A stretch of DNA of 64,000 nucleotides from Zunongwangia sp. ESRF-bin46 (GCA_002631855.1 NTLF01000014.1:609951-673950), one strand, 5' to 3'. Shown: positions 43,278-53,538, counted from the stretch's first letter. The notes: generated from the letters alone by a model not told the origin. Made by a program: numbers and translations.

Positions 43278-43631
43278 ATGAAACGATTTCCCCTCGCTCT
43301 GTTTCTGTTGTTATTTTGTGTTTCATTCACAGTAACGGCACAAAGTAGTTCTACTGAAAAAACTATTGATGTCAATAAAGATGTTGATGTTGTAAAAGTG
43401 TATGAACAAGTAGTAAAAGAAGGTTACGGCACTCCTTTCATCTATAAAAAATTAGCAAATGCCCATTATTTTAAAAATAATTATGGTGCTGCTAAAAAAT
43501 GGTTTGAAAAGCTATTTGCTATTGAGAAGCCAACTGATGCTACCTTAAAGTATCGATATAGCCAAACATTGAAAGCTTTAGATTTATATACGAGTGAGAA
43601 TAAGTATATATCGTACTCTGGAACTAATTAA
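43278..43631 (+). CDS. Small exported TPR-like protein, truncated relative of PorE/OmpA-type proteins
   Basis: A 117-residue protein with a signal peptide (residues 1-22, ending TVTAQ). The mature part consists of about two TPR-type helical hairpins: DVVKVYEQVVKEGYGTPFIYKKLANAHYF, NNYGAAKKWFEKLFAI, then YRYSQTLKALDLY. This is the N-terminal repeat part of the much larger OmpA-family gliding/T9SS proteins, with nothing downstream of it. It may be a short stand-alone family or a remnant. Confidence 0.6.
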   Translation: MKRFPLALFLLLFCVSFTVTAQSSSTEKTIDVNKDVDVVKVYEQVVKEGYGTPFIYKKLANAHYFKNNYGAAKKWFEKLFAIEKPTDATLKYRYSQTLKALDLYTSENKYISYSGTN

Positions 43632-44206
43632 TAGTTACCCTTTTTAACTTCTTCGTACCGAAAACATGAGGTAACATGGTCATTAACCATGCCTGTTGCT
43701 TGCATATGTGCATACACTACGGTAGAACCTACAAATTTGAACCCTCTTTTCTTGAGGGCCTTACTTATGGTGTCACTTAAAGGTGTATTTGCGGGTGCTC
43801 CTTCTAATGATTTTAATTCATTCTGAATAGGCTTCCCATCTACAAATCCCCAAATATACTTGCTGAAGCTTCCAAATTCTTCTTGCACTTTTATAAAAGC
43901 TTGCGCATTGGTCACGGCAGAGTTTACTTTTAATTTATTTCGGATAATCCCTGCATTTTCTAAAAGCGAACCAATCTTTTTTTGATCGTAGTTGGCAATC
44001 TTTTTATAGTCAAAACCATCAAAAGCTTCCCTGAAGTTTTCTCGCTTTCGTAAAATAGTGATCCAACTTAATCCTGCTTGAAAGGTTTCTAACAATAAAA
44101 ATTCAAAGAGGGTTTTATCGTCATACACGGGCACTCCCCATTCCGTATCGTGATAGGCTACATATAAAGAGTCGTCTCCACACCAAGCACAGCGTTGTTT
44201 TGTCAT
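43628..44206 (-). CDS. tag: DNA-3-methyladenine glycosylase I
   Basis: Removes 3-methyladenine from alkylated DNA in base-excision repair. The 192-residue length is standard. RCAWCGDDSLYVAYHDTEWGVP at residues 5-26 holds two of the structural zinc Cys/His ligands, TFQAGLSWITILRKRENFREAF near 41-62 and the C-terminal VNDHVTSCFRYEE carry the remaining conserved blocks. It overlaps the preceding convergent gene by 4 bases. Confidence 0.95.
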   Translation of the reverse strand: MTKQRCAWCGDDSLYVAYHDTEWGVPVYDDKTLFEFLLLETFQAGLSWITILRKRENFREAFDGFDYKKIANYDQKKIGSLLENAGIIRNKLKVNSAVTNAQAFIKVQEEFGSFSKYIWGFVDGKPIQNELKSLEGAPANTPLSDTISKALKKRGFKFVGSTVVYAHMQATGMVNDHVTSCFRYEEVKKGNY

Positions 44207-44247
44207 GTCAAGAAATTTTAGGGTAAGGTACTAAGATTTAAAACAAA

Positions 44248-44964
44248 TTAATACTGTCCAGGAAAATTGTAGGTAATGGTACCTAACTGCCTTTTTTTAC
44301 TAGCTTTTGTGGTAAACCGGGCCTGTTTTGCATATTCCATTGCGCTATCAATCAAGCAACCATTTGCAGTAGTAGAAGCACTCTCACTATATGAAGTTTT
44401 AATAACTTTCCCTAAAGAATCTACTACAATGTTAATGACCACTTTACCGTTACCTTCACAAGTATAAACCGGGTTGGGTAAGTCTAAGTCGTTTCGGTTT
44501 ATCAATCGATAACTAATGGTTGTATTCCGGTTGGCAGATTTTTTACCTGAGTTTTCTTTGGCAGAAGTACTTATTGGCTTTTTGTTTTTCTTCGAAGCTT
44601 TTTTCGATGCACGCAAACCATTTCCATTCGTAGAAGCGTTTGAACTTTCAATAGCCGCATCTATTTCTGCCATTTTTTTTTGCATTTCTTCAGAAGTTTC
44701 AAATTCTTCTTGGCTCATTTCAGCAAGTAACTTTTCTGCTTCATTGTAAGCTCGGTTGGTTTCTACATCAACTCTTTCCGAAGATATTTTTGCTAATTCC
44801 TGTTCTTTTAGAGGTACTTCTTCTAATTCTGCATACTCTATATCATAAACAGGTTCTTCTGCTTTTTTTACATTGCCTAGCTTGATGCTATACAGCAATA
44901 GAAAGAGTATCCCAAATAGCAGGGAAGTTACGAGTAGGGATCGGTATGAGTAGTTTAGGTTCAT
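44248..44964 (-). CDS. TonB-family energy-transducer-like protein
   Basis: A 238-residue protein with one N-terminal membrane helix (residues 12-30) and a long charged spacer containing a Lys/Ser-rich stretch (KKASKKNKKPISTSAKENSGKK). The C-terminal domain reads CEGNGKVVINIVVDSLGKVIKTSYSES and ends TTKASKKRQLGTITYNFPGQY, the TonB_C pattern with an atypical Ser/Ala-rich loop. There is no clear Pro-rich spacer and no adjacent exbB/exbD. It may be a specialised TonB for one receptor. Confidence 0.75.
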   Translation of the reverse strand: MNLNYSYRSLLVTSLLFGILFLLLYSIKLGNVKKAEEPVYDIEYAELEEVPLKEQELAKISSERVDVETNRAYNEAEKLLAEMSQEEFETSEEMQKKMAEIDAAIESSNASTNGNGLRASKKASKKNKKPISTSAKENSGKKSANRNTTISYRLINRNDLDLPNPVYTCEGNGKVVINIVVDSLGKVIKTSYSESASTTANGCLIDSAMEYAKQARFTTKASKKRQLGTITYNFPGQY

Positions 44965-45021
44965 TACTTCGGGGAAAAATTACGTAAAATAATGCAAAAC
45001 CACTTGGTAATTAATAGATTA

Positions 45022-45720
45022 TTAAGATGTAGGTTTTTGTAGATATTTTTCAAAAGCTTCAATTGTAGTCGCATTTTCTACGGAAAAGTCGCCGATTTTT
45101 GTGCGTCTTAAAGCTGAAAGATGTGCTCCGTTATCCAATGCTTTTCCAAAATCGTGTGCTAATGATCGTATGTAGGTTCCTTTGCTGCAAGCGACCCTAA
45201 AATCTACTTCGGGAAGTTCAATTCTAGTAATTTCAAATGCTGAAATATGTACCGTTCGTGTAGGGATATCAACTTTTTCACCCGCTCGGGCATATTCATA
45301 TAATCGTTTTCCTTCTTTTTTCAAGGCAGAAAAAACTGGTGGTTGCTGTTGAATTTCCCCTGTAAATTGCTCGGTTGTATTCTTTATTTCTTCCGAAGTG
45401 ATTTCAGAAATTTCAAACATTTGGTCTATTTCAGTTTCCAAGTCGTAACTAGGTGTCGTAGCTCCTAACGTAAACGTTCCGGTGTATTCTTTTTCCTGAG
45501 CTTGAAAGGTTTCAATCTTTTTGGTAAACTTTCCGGTACAAAGTATAAGCAATCCAGTCGCTAAAGGATCTAATGTTCCGGCGTGTCCTACTTTTATTTT
45601 CTTTATACCAAAGCGTTGTTTAATAAGCCAACGTACTTTGTTAACCACCTGAAAGGAAGTCCAATTAAGAGGTTTGTCTATTAGTAAAACTTGTCCGTCT
45701 TTAAAATCTTGTTCGGTCAT
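45022..45720 (-). CDS. truB: tRNA pseudouridine(55) synthase TruB
   Basis: Forms pseudouridine 55 in the T-loop of tRNAs. The 232-residue protein has the catalytic aspartate in KVGHAGTLDPLATGLL near residues 42-57 (D51 area), YTGTFTLGATTPSYD and the RTKIGDF segment near the end. The enzyme is shorter than the E. coli one and lacks the PUA extension. It is the last gene of the ftsX-DUF3098-uppP-truB block and starts directly at the uppP stop. Confidence 0.95.
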   Translation of the reverse strand: MTEQDFKDGQVLLIDKPLNWTSFQVVNKVRWLIKQRFGIKKIKVGHAGTLDPLATGLLILCTGKFTKKIETFQAQEKEYTGTFTLGATTPSYDLETEIDQMFEISEITSEEIKNTTEQFTGEIQQQPPVFSALKKEGKRLYEYARAGEKVDIPTRTVHISAFEITRIELPEVDFRVACSKGTYIRSLAHDFGKALDNGAHLSALRRTKIGDFSVENATTIEAFEKYLQKPTS

Positions 45721-46512
45721 TTAGATAAAACTTACGATGATGGCTATCAATCCAACGATTACACAATACACAGAAAAATAACGTAGTTTACTTTTTTTTA
45801 CCAATGAAATCATCCACGTACAGGCAATAAGGCCGCAGATAAAGGCAGCGATAAAGCCCAATCCAAGCGTTGTGAAGTTGGTGCTTTCGGAAGATAGGTC
45901 GCCACTCAATACATCTTTAGCAATTTTACCGAATATGAGTGGCACCACCATTAAAAAAGAAAAACGAGCGGCTTTACTTTTATCATTTCCTAATAAAACG
46001 GAAGTAGAAATAGTCGCTCCGCTTCGGGAAATACCCGGAAGCATAGCAATAGCCTGCGAAATACCAATTATAAACGAATCTTTAAACGTAACGGGTTTAC
46101 CAGTGTTTTTGGCGCGGTCGGCCAGCCAAAGTAACACCGCCGTTACGATGAGCATACTACCCACAAAAGCGATGCTTCCGCCAAAAAAGGCTTCTAATTG
46201 TTCTTCAAATAACAACCCGATCATAACTGCGGGCAGCATAGAAACACCAATTTTTATAATAAATTGGGTTTCTTCATTCCATTGAAATTTCAGCAAAGCA
46301 CTTATAATTTCAATTATATCTTTTCTGAAAACAACAATCGTACTCAAGGCTGTTGCAAAGTGTAAAACAACTGTAAATAAAAGGCTTTCTTCGGCTACCA
46401 TGGTATCGCCAAGAATGGCTTTTCCTAACTCGAGGTGACCACTGGAAGAAACAGGTAAAAATTCGGTAAACCCTTGGATAATACCCAAGAGAATGGCATC
46501 CCAACTATTCAT
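45721..46512 (-). CDS. uppP: Undecaprenyl-diphosphatase UppP (BacA)
   Basis: Recycles the lipid carrier undecaprenyl phosphate for peptidoglycan and other envelope polymers. The 263-residue membrane protein has EFLPVSSSGHLEL at residues 17-29 and the second active-site motif LPGISRSGATIS near residues 158-169. Overproduction is linked to bacitracin resistance in this family. It sits between DUF3098 and truB. Confidence 0.95.
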   Translation of the reverse strand: MNSWDAILLGIIQGFTEFLPVSSSGHLELGKAILGDTMVAEESLLFTVVLHFATALSTIVVFRKDIIEIISALLKFQWNEETQFIIKIGVSMLPAVMIGLLFEEQLEAFFGGSIAFVGSMLIVTAVLLWLADRAKNTGKPVTFKDSFIIGISQAIAMLPGISRSGATISTSVLLGNDKSKAARFSFLMVVPLIFGKIAKDVLSGDLSSESTNFTTLGLGFIAAFICGLIACTWMISLVKKSKLRYFSVYCVIVGLIAIIVSFI

Positions 46513-46515
46513 GGA

Positions 46516-46776
46516 TTATTTTTTCTTGTGAGGATTCAATAAAATAGCGTACACCTCAATACCAAAACCAATAAGGATTAAAGCAGGTGCTAAGCGAATG
46601 CGTCTCCAGCTGTAAATTTCAGGATTAAACACATTGGGATCATCGCTGCCACCACCGGCCATTAAAATAAAACCTAAGGCGATAAAGGCAATACCAATAA
46701 GCATAAACTGGTAGTTTTTACGCTCGAATATAAAATATCGTTTTTGGGCTTCTTCTTTTCTTTTCTGTTCTCCCAT
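46516..46776 (-). CDS. DUF3098 small membrane protein
   Basis: An 86-residue two-helix membrane protein. FERKNYQFMLIGIAFIALGFILMAGGGSDD near residues 17-46, NPEIYSWRRIRLAPALILIGFGIEVYAI near 52-79, and the basic tail match DUF3098, a conserved Bacteroidota partner gene between ftsX and uppP. No biochemical function is known. Confidence 0.85.
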   Translation of the reverse strand: MGEQKRKEEAQKRYFIFERKNYQFMLIGIAFIALGFILMAGGGSDDPNVFNPEIYSWRRIRLAPALILIGFGIEVYAILLNPHKKK

Positions 46777-46816
46777 ACTAATAATTGTTTCCTGATTTCG
46801 GGTGCAAAGGTACGGT

Positions 46817-47695
46817 TTAATAATATAATTCGTCCGTGCGTAAATTTAAGAATCGCTGTGTTGCAAAAAAGGTGCTTAACCAACTAATAAACACGCCTAC
46901 AAAAAATACGCCTGCAAATAGTCCGACTAATAATAGTCTGTCTTCCAATAATTGTAATTCGGGGAAGCTTTTGTTGAGGTAATACAACACGAGTCCCATC
47001 CCTAACAACGCTAATACGGCACCAATCATCCCCAAACGAACACTTTTCCATACAAAAGGACGTCTTATAAAACGTTTGGTAGCACCTACCATTTGCATGG
47101 TTTTAATGGTAAACCGTTTGGCATATACCGAAAGCCGGATAGAGCTATTAATAAGCAATACGGCAATGAAGAGGAAAATTCCACTAACCACTAACACCCA
47201 AAAGCTGATTTTCTTTACATTGTCATTTAATAAAGCGATGAGGGGTTTATCGTACACCACTTCATCGATAAAATCTTTGGTCATCAGCTCGTCTGTAATT
47301 TCTTCCAACTGTGTAGGTGACACATAATCGGCCAATAAATATACGTCAATGCTATTTTGTAACGGATTGTAGCCTAAAAAGTCCATAAAATTTTCACCAA
47401 TGGTGGCGCTATGGGCTTCGGCGGCTTGCTCTTTGCTAATATATTCTGCTGTTTTTGTGTATTCGGCTAAGGCTAAGCTTTGCTTTAATTGTGTAATTTC
47501 AACTTCTTTGGCGGTATCTTTTAAATAAACGGTTAAGGCAATTTGCTCTTTAAAATGATCGGCAACTTTCTTGGTGTTTAGCACTAACAACCCTAACAAT
47601 CCCAATAAAAATAAGACAAGCGAAATACTAATTACTACCGAAAAGTAAGAAGAAATCAACCTGCGTTTTTGATATTTTTCAAAAGATGATGCCAT
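46817..47695 (-). CDS. ftsX: Cell-division permease-like protein FtsX
   Basis: FtsX forms the FtsEX complex that activates peptidoglycan hydrolysis at the septum. The 292-residue protein has one N-terminal membrane helix (residues about 20-40), a periplasmic loop of about 120 residues with the FtsX signature VDVYLLADYVSPTQLEEI, and three C-terminal helices. IKTMQMVGATKRFIRRPF near residue 205 is the conserved cytoplasmic block. ftsE is not adjacent, as is usual in Bacteroidota. It is divergent from leuS. Confidence 0.92.
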   Translation of the reverse strand: MASSFEKYQKRRLISSYFSVVISISLVLFLLGLLGLLVLNTKKVADHFKEQIALTVYLKDTAKEVEITQLKQSLALAEYTKTAEYISKEQAAEAHSATIGENFMDFLGYNPLQNSIDVYLLADYVSPTQLEEITDELMTKDFIDEVVYDKPLIALLNDNVKKISFWVLVVSGIFLFIAVLLINSSIRLSVYAKRFTIKTMQMVGATKRFIRRPFVWKSVRLGMIGAVLALLGMGLVLYYLNKSFPELQLLEDRLLLVGLFAGVFFVGVFISWLSTFFATQRFLNLRTDELYY

Positions 47696-47764
47696 AAATA
47701 TGCTGAATTAGTGTTGTAAAAATACAAGGAATTTTAAAGCTACGAGTAACTAACGTTTAAACTT

Positions 47765-47793
47765 TTGTCTTTCGTACAATAGCCGTAAATTTG
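47765..47793 (+). promoter_or_regulatory. leuS promoter: TTG (-33) and TAAATTTG (-7)
   Basis: TTG at 47765-47767 and TAAATTTG at 47786-47793 are separated by 18 bases, matching the Bacteroidota sigma-A architecture TTG-N17-23-TAnnTTTG. It is the clearest primary promoter in the window, 24 bases before the ATG. Confidence 0.65.
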
Positions 47794-47816
47794 CCACCTA
47801 TTTTCAAACGGTAGCG

Positions 47817-50747
47817 ATGAGCAAATACGACTTTAATAAAATTGAAGACAAATGGCAGGAATATTGGGCCAAAAACCAAACCTTCCAAGCTAAAAATAAT
47901 AGCGAAAAACCCAAATATTACGTGCTGGATATGTTTCCCTATCCTTCTGGTGCAGGGTTACACGTTGGGCATCCACTTGGGTACATAGCTAGTGATATTT
48001 ATGCGCGTTACAAACGCCACAAAGGGTTTAATGTATTGCATCCGCAAGGGTATGATAGTTTTGGCTTGCCAGCAGAACAGTACGCTATTCAGACTGGGCA
48101 ACATCCTAAAAAAACTACCAAAGAAAATATAGCGCGTTACCGTGAGCAATTGGATAAAATCGGTTTTTCATTCGATTGGAGCCGTCAGGTTCGAACGTCC
48201 GATCCGGAATATTACAAATGGACGCAGTGGATTTTCATGCAGCTTTTTGAAAGTTGGTACGATTATGAAGCGGATAAAGCGAAGCCGATTTCAGAATTAG
48301 AAGAAATTTTCACTTCCGAAGGAAATACAACGGTAAATGCAGCCTGCGATAGCGATGTAGAGCCTTTTTCTTCCGAAGATTGGAACGCTTTCTCTTCTGA
48401 AAAACAACAAGAGATACTATTACAATATAGATTAACCTATTTAGCTGAAACCGAAGTGAACTGGTGTCCGCAATTGGGAACGGTGTTAGCAAACGATGAG
48501 ATTGTCAACGGCGTTTCTGAACGGGGTGGCTATCCAGTTGTTCGAAAAAAAATGAAGCAATGGAGTATGCGCATCACCGCGTATGCACAACGCCTGTTAG
48601 ATGGGTTGGACGGCATCGATTGGCCACAGCCGCTTAAAGATTCGCAAACCAATTGGATTGGTAGAAGTGAAGGAGCGAGTGTGACGTTTAATGTAAAAGA
48701 CTGTAAAGAAACTATTGAAGTATTTACCACACGTCCCGATACTATTTTTGGTGTAAGTTTTATGACGTTGGCGCCAGAACACGATTTGGTTTCTAAAATC
48801 ACAACAGATGCCCAAAAGGCGGAAGTAGAGGCCTACATTGAAGCAACTGCAAAACGTAGCGAACGCGAACGTATGGCCGATGTAAAAACCATTTCGGGAG
48901 TGTTTACTGGAGCGTATGCCGAGCATCCTTTTAGTGGAGAATCTATTCCTATTTGGATTGGCGATTACGTTTTGGCGGGCTACGGAACGGGTGCCGTAAT
49001 GAGTGTTCCCTGTGGCGATCAACGTGATTACGATTTTGCAAGAAATTTTGATATTCCAATTCCGAATATTTTTGAAGGGATTGATATTTCCGAAGGTGCG
49101 TTTGCAGATAAAGACAAAACAATTATCACCAACAGTGATTTCTTAAACGGATTACAATACAAAGCCGCCACCAACAAAGTAATTGAAGCGCTGGAACAAA
49201 AAGGTGCTGGGAAAGGAAAAATTAATTATCGATTGCGCGATGCGGTTTTTAGTCGTCAGCGGTATTGGGGTGAGCCCTTTCCGGTGTATTACAAAAACGG
49301 ATTGCCACAGTTAATTGACGAAAAACATTTACCACTAACCTTACCCGAAGTTTCCGCTTATTTACCTACCGAAGACGGCGAGCCGCCATTAGGTCGTGCC
49401 GATGTTTGGGCGTGGGACACACAAAAAAATGAAGTCGTTGCTAACGATAACGTGGATAATGAAACCGTGTTTCCGTTGGAATTAAACACCATGCCAGGTT
49501 GGGCAGGAAGTAGTTGTTATATGTTCCGGTATATGGATCCAAAAAATGACGACGCTTTAGCCAGCCAAGAAGCGATGGACTATTGGCAAAACGTAGATTT
49601 ATATGTCGGCGGAAGCGAACACGCCACCGGACACTTATTATACAGCCGTTTTTGGGTAAAGTTTTTACACGATCGCGGTGTGCTACCTGTTGAAGAACCT
49701 TTTAAAAAGCTGATTAACCAAGGGATGATTTTGGGGGAGAGTGCTTTTGTTTATCAAGTTTCAGCTAAGAATGCACCTTCTATATTTATCTCAAAAAATA
49801 TATATGATAAAGAAGAATTAAATCAACAGAAAACGGGAAATAGGGGGAGTCTATATGAAACCTATTCAAAAATATTTGATAAGTATAATTTGAATAAGCC
49901 TGTTAGTTTTGTTCATTTTAATACTCATGCAGATGTTTCATTTGTAAACACTTCTAATGAATTAGACATCGAAGCATTTAAAAACTGGCGACCAGAATTT
50001 AAAGATGCTGAGTTTATTACCGAAGAAGACGGAACGTTTAAAGTCTCTCGCGAAGTCGAAAAAATGTCCAAATCCAAATACAACGTGGTCAATCCCGATG
50101 TTATTTGTGAAGACTATGGCGCCGATACCTTACGTATGTACGAAATGTTCTTGGGGCCGTTAGAGCAAGCAAAACCTTGGAATACTGCAGGAATTAGCGG
50201 GGTGCATAATTTCCTAAAAAAGCTTTGGAAATTATATCATACCGGAGCGGAAGGTAGTTTTAAAGTTACGGATGATTCAGCTTCCAAAGACAGTTTAAAA
50301 ACGCTGCATAAAACCATTAAAAAAGTAGAAGAAGATATAGAAAACTTCAGTTTTAATACCTCGGTTTCTACTTTTATGATTGCGGTAAATGAATTGACTG
50401 CTCAAAAATGTACCAGTCGAGACGTGTTGAAGCCATTGGCGGTGTTGATTTCACCGTATGCACCACATATCTCAGAAGAACTGTGGAGCTTGTTAGGGCA
50501 TAAAGAAAGTATTGCTACCGCAACATTTCCAAAGTTTGAAGAAAAACACTTGGTAGAAAGCAGTAAAGAATATCCAATTTCGTTTAACGGAAAAATGCGA
50601 TTTACGTTAGAGTTGCCGTTAGATATGAGCAAAGATGAAATTGAATCTGCCGTAATGGCACACGAGAAAACAGCGCATTACCTCGAAGGTCGTACGCCTA
50701 AAAAGGTAATTGTGGTGCCGGGTAAAATTGTAAATATAGTTGGGTAA
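47817..50747 (+). CDS. leuS: Leucyl-tRNA synthetase
   Basis: A class I synthetase of 976 residues, longer than E. coli LeuRS because of two insertions typical of Bacteroidota: one near residues 160-200 ([18 protein letters not shown]) and one near 650-730 before KMSKS ([20 protein letters not shown]). The HIGH motif reads HVGHPLGY near residue 48, the editing-domain TTRPDTIFG near residue 305, and KMSKSKYN near residue 748. All catalytic motifs are intact. It has a good promoter upstream. Confidence 0.97.
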   Translation: MSKYDFNKIEDKWQEYWAKNQTFQAKNNSEKPKYYVLDMFPYPSGAGLHVGHPLGYIASDIYARYKRHKGFNVLHPQGYDSFGLPAEQYAIQTGQHPKKTTKENIARYREQLDKIGFSFDWSRQVRTSDPEYYKWTQWIFMQLFESWYDYEADKAKPISELEEIFTSEGNTTVNAACDSDVEPFSSEDWNAFSSEKQQEILLQYRLTYLAETEVNWCPQLGTVLANDEIVNGVSERGGYPVVRKKMKQWSMRITAYAQRLLDGLDGIDWPQPLKDSQTNWIGRSEGASVTFNVKDCKETIEVFTTRPDTIFGVSFMTLAPEHDLVSKITTDAQKAEVEAYIEATAKRSERERMADVKTISGVFTGAYAEHPFSGESIPIWIGDYVLAGYGTGAVMSVPCGDQRDYDFARNFDIPIPNIFEGIDISEGAFADKDKTIITNSDFLNGLQYKAATNKVIEALEQKGAGKGKINYRLRDAVFSRQRYWGEPFPVYYKNGLPQLIDEKHLPLTLPEVSAYLPTEDGEPPLGRADVWAWDTQKNEVVANDNVDNETVFPLELNTMPGWAGSSCYMFRYMDPKNDDALASQEAMDYWQNVDLYVGGSEHATGHLLYSRFWVKFLHDRGVLPVEEPFKKLINQGMILGESAFVYQVSAKNAPSIFISKNIYDKEELNQQKTGNRGSLYETYSKIFDKYNLNKPVSFVHFNTHADVSFVNTSNELDIEAFKNWRPEFKDAEFITEEDGTFKVSREVEKMSKSKYNVVNPDVICEDYGADTLRMYEMFLGPLEQAKPWNTAGISGVHNFLKKLWKLYHTGAEGSFKVTDDSASKDSLKTLHKTIKKVEEDIENFSFNTSVSTFMIAVNELTAQKCTSRDVLKPLAVLISPYAPHISEELWSLLGHKESIATATFPKFEEKHLVESSKEYPISFNGKMRFTLELPLDMSKDEIESAVMAHEKTAHYLEGRTPKKVIVVPGKIVNIVG

Positions 50748-50865
50748 AACATTTGCATAGTATTTGCTATATTTAGTTTAGAATTTAGGTTTAACAATTA
50801 AAAAATCATAGAAGCTTTCGCAACGATATGAACGCTGAGCGGAGCCGAAGTGTAAAACAATAGGA

Positions 50866-51564
50866 ATGATAGGATATTATATATTAGCAGGAATCATCTT
50901 TTTGGTGAGTATGTACGTAAGCAACAAGCTGAAAAGTAAGTTTAAAAAATACTCTAAAGTACACCTGCAAAACGGAATGAGCGGTAAGGAAATTGCCGAA
51001 AAAATGCTAGCAGATAATGGTATTACGGATGTTGAGGTAATTTCAACCCCAGGACAATTAACAGACCATTATCACCCAGGAAAAAAGACGGTCAATTTAA
51101 GTGAGTCTGTCTATATGCAACGTAATGCAGCTGCGGCTGCGGTTGCGGCACACGAATGTGGTCACGCTATTCAACATGCAAGAGCGTATAGTTGGTTAAA
51201 ATTTAGATCGGCTATTGTGCCAGCGGTAAGTGTAGCGAGTAAACTATCTAACTTTGTGATTATGGCAGGATTGGTATTATCGTTTGCTACGTCTATGACG
51301 GGCTTAGGAAATACCCTTTTCTTAGTCGGGATTATTTTATTCGCAGCAACTACTGTTTTTGCTTTTATCACTTTACCCGTAGAATTTGATGCGAGTAAAC
51401 GTGCTTTAGCGTGGTTAGAAAATGAAAATATGCTTACGCAACAAGAACACGATGGTGCAGAAGACGCTTTAAAATGGGCAGCTAGAACATACGTGGTAGC
51501 CGCATTAGGATCGTTGGCAACACTATTATACTTTATAAGTATGTTTTTAGGCGGAAGAGATTAA
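50866..51564 (+). CDS. Zinc metallopeptidase, YugP-like
   Basis: A 232-residue membrane protein. HECGH at residues 96-100 is the HExxH-type zinc-binding motif with the glutamate E97, in AAHECGHAIQHA. One N-terminal helix and two or three more after residue 120 anchor it, and LPVEFDASKRA after the helices is the family's third-ligand region. It is annotated as a neutral zinc metallopeptidase (YugP family) of unknown substrate. It is preceded by leuS with a 118-base gap and followed by a strong terminator. Confidence 0.88.
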   Translation: MIGYYILAGIIFLVSMYVSNKLKSKFKKYSKVHLQNGMSGKEIAEKMLADNGITDVEVISTPGQLTDHYHPGKKTVNLSESVYMQRNAAAAAVAAHECGHAIQHARAYSWLKFRSAIVPAVSVASKLSNFVIMAGLVLSFATSMTGLGNTLFLVGIILFAATTVFAFITLPVEFDASKRALAWLENENMLTQQEHDGAEDALKWAARTYVVAALGSLATLLYFISMFLGGRD

Positions 51565-51586
51565 TTTCTGAAAAAACACAAACAAT

Positions 51587-51621
51587 AAAAAAAGCCCGAT
51601 TCATTTGAATCGGGCTTTTTC
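51587..51621. terminator. Bidirectional intrinsic terminator
   Basis: A 13-bp perfect stem AAAGCCCGATTCA/TGAATCGGGCTTT around a TT loop, with A and T runs on either side. It closes the peptidase gene (plus) and the saccharopine-dehydrogenase-like gene (minus). Confidence 0.9.
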
Positions 51622-51623
51622 GT

Positions 51624-52997
51624 TTAATAACCTTGAACATTATCAGGATTGTATCCTAGATATTTGGTGAAGTTTTCTTTAAAGGTAATTCCGTGCTTTT
51701 CCATTTCTTCCAGAATCGGTTCGTACACCTCTTTCTTAATGGGGCGCTGTACACCTGGAGTTGTAATTTCCTTGTTTAAAATTTTAATGGCAGCCATCGC
51801 TACTGGAAGTCCAACGGTTTTTGCCATTGCGGTGTATGTTTGGTCTTCACCTGTTAACACCATATGGCTGTCAATTTGTTTCTTTTCGCCATTTAGCTCG
51901 TACCCAAATTTATGGTACATAACAATCATATCCTTGTCTTCAGGTTGAAGCGTCCATTTATCTTCTAATATTTTCTGAAGTGCTTTAGCAGGCGTAGCAT
52001 CCTTAATCCCGATTTTTTTATCTGGATTGAAAATATCAAGCTCTTCCAGTTTTCCCCACATTAAATCGTCTTGATCTATTTTAAGACTGTGACGCATCTT
52101 TAATTCTACGGAATCAGTTGGGGAATACGGTAAAAATAAATTTACAAAATCACGGTACGATAAGTTTTCAGAATTCGGGATAGTATATCCGTCATCAGTC
52201 ATTCCTAATTGTACAAACATATTCCAAGCTTTACTGAAACCAACGCGACGGATGGTTCCTCTATATAAAGTAAGTACGTCTTCTAAACCGTATACGCTTC
52301 TATATTTAAGGGAATTTCGATTGGCAAGCCCTTCAAAACGGCCGTGGCCTTCAATGTTTAAAAATTCAGTTCTTCTGAACAAACGGTGATATGGAATGTA
52401 TTTATAGGTGCCTTCTTGTATAAATTCGGCAGCGCCACCTTGTCCAGCAACCACTACATTTCTTGGATTCCAAGTAAATTTATAATGCCAAAGGTTGTCA
52501 TCACTTTCTGGAGCTACTAAACCGCCGGTAAATGATTCAAACAATAACATTTTTCCGCCGTTATCACGAATGCGATCAATCACTTGCATCGCACTCATAT
52601 GGTCAATACCTGGATCGAGCCCAATTTCGTTCATAAAAACTAGTCCCTTTTTTTCTACATCGCTATTTAAAGCTTGCATTTCATCACTTACATACGAAGC
52701 GGTAACCATATGCTTTTCAAATTCCAGACAATCTTTTGCCACTTCAATATGAAAACGCGCAGGCAACATAGAAATCACCAAATCGGCTGCTTTTACAGTT
52801 TTTCTTCGTTCTTCTTCGTTGAAAATATCCAACTTAATAGCGGTTGCATTTGGGTGATCACCCGCTAACTTTTGAGCGTTCTCTAAAGAAAGATCGCCAA
52901 TGGTAAGCGCTAGTTTTTCGGTTTCAGATTTATCTAGTAAATATTTAATTAAACTCGTTGCAGATCGGCCAGCGCCGATTATTAAAATGTTTCGCAT
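51624..52997 (-). CDS. Saccharopine dehydrogenase-family protein
   Basis: A 457-residue NAD(P)-binding protein. GAGRSATSLIKYLL at residues 8-21 is the Rossmann loop, SMLPARFHIEVAKDCLEFEKHMVTASY near residues 76-102 and GLDPGIDHMSAMQ near residues 124-136 are the family's conserved blocks. The overall layout matches eukaryotic-type saccharopine reductase/lysine-related dehydrogenases. The reaction in this organism is unknown; lysine catabolism or lysine-linked metabolism is possible. It is a single gene. Confidence 0.85.
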   Translation of the reverse strand: MRNILIIGAGRSATSLIKYLLDKSETEKLALTIGDLSLENAQKLAGDHPNATAIKLDIFNEEERRKTVKAADLVISMLPARFHIEVAKDCLEFEKHMVTASYVSDEMQALNSDVEKKGLVFMNEIGLDPGIDHMSAMQVIDRIRDNGGKMLLFESFTGGLVAPESDDNLWHYKFTWNPRNVVVAGQGGAAEFIQEGTYKYIPYHRLFRRTEFLNIEGHGRFEGLANRNSLKYRSVYGLEDVLTLYRGTIRRVGFSKAWNMFVQLGMTDDGYTIPNSENLSYRDFVNLFLPYSPTDSVELKMRHSLKIDQDDLMWGKLEELDIFNPDKKIGIKDATPAKALQKILEDKWTLQPEDKDMIVMYHKFGYELNGEKKQIDSHMVLTGEDQTYTAMAKTVGLPVAMAAIKILNKEITTPGVQRPIKKEVYEPILEEMEKHGITFKENFTKYLGYNPDNVQGY

Positions 52998-53067
52998 CGG
53001 TAGGTTTTTTCGTAATTTTGAAATTGATTTTTCAGATTGACGAATTTACTAAAATCCATTTGGACAA

Positions 53068-53460
53068 ATGCGAGATTACAATAAAAATATAGTGGTTACT
53101 GCATCCATTTTGGCAGCAATTACCATTGCTATTGGAGCGTTTGGCGCTCACGGACTAAAACAATTGGTTAATGCAGAAGCGGTTGCCACTTTTGAAACAG
53201 GGGTGCGTTATCAAATGTATCACTGTCTGGCACTTTTAGTAGTTGGTTTTGCTGATCCAATATCTTCAGCTACTAAAAAATGGACGTTTCGTTTTTTTCT
53301 CTTCGGAATTATTTTCTTTTCTGGTTCCATTTATTTGTTGTCATTAAAAGAAGTTTTGCCCTTTAATGTTTCTTTCTTAGGGCCTATTACTCCAATTGGG
53401 GGCTTGTTTTTCATCGTTGGTTGGCTATGGTTGGCACGAGGGCTTTATTCGTTAAAGTAA
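53068..53460 (+). CDS. DUF423-family small membrane protein
   Basis: A 130-residue protein with four membrane helices. AFGAHGLKQ near residues 24-32 and FETGVRYQMYHCLALLVVG near residues 42-60 match DUF423 (YwdK-like) exactly. The function is unknown. The gene stands alone between the dehydrogenase gene and pckA. Confidence 0.9.
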   Translation: MRDYNKNIVVTASILAAITIAIGAFGAHGLKQLVNAEAVATFETGVRYQMYHCLALLVVGFADPISSATKKWTFRFFLFGIIFFSGSIYLLSLKEVLPFNVSFLGPITPIGGLFFIVGWLWLARGLYSLK

Positions 53461-53504
53461 TTACAATTCCTTTATTAATTTCTCGTTATCTATTTCAGAA
53501 TTCT

Positions 53505-53512
53505 TATTTTTG
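53505..53512 (+). promoter_or_regulatory. Putative -7 box (TATTTTTG) of pckA
   Basis: An exact TAnnTTTG match 26 bases before the ATG at 53539. Confidence 0.5.
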
Positions 53513-53538
53513 TAACCCACAACAATTTAAAATAAGTG

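Noticed and set aside
43157-43348. Small frames around 43157-43375 on both strands
   Set aside because: They overlap the terminator and the signal peptide of the TPR-like gene, and their composition matches shadow frames.
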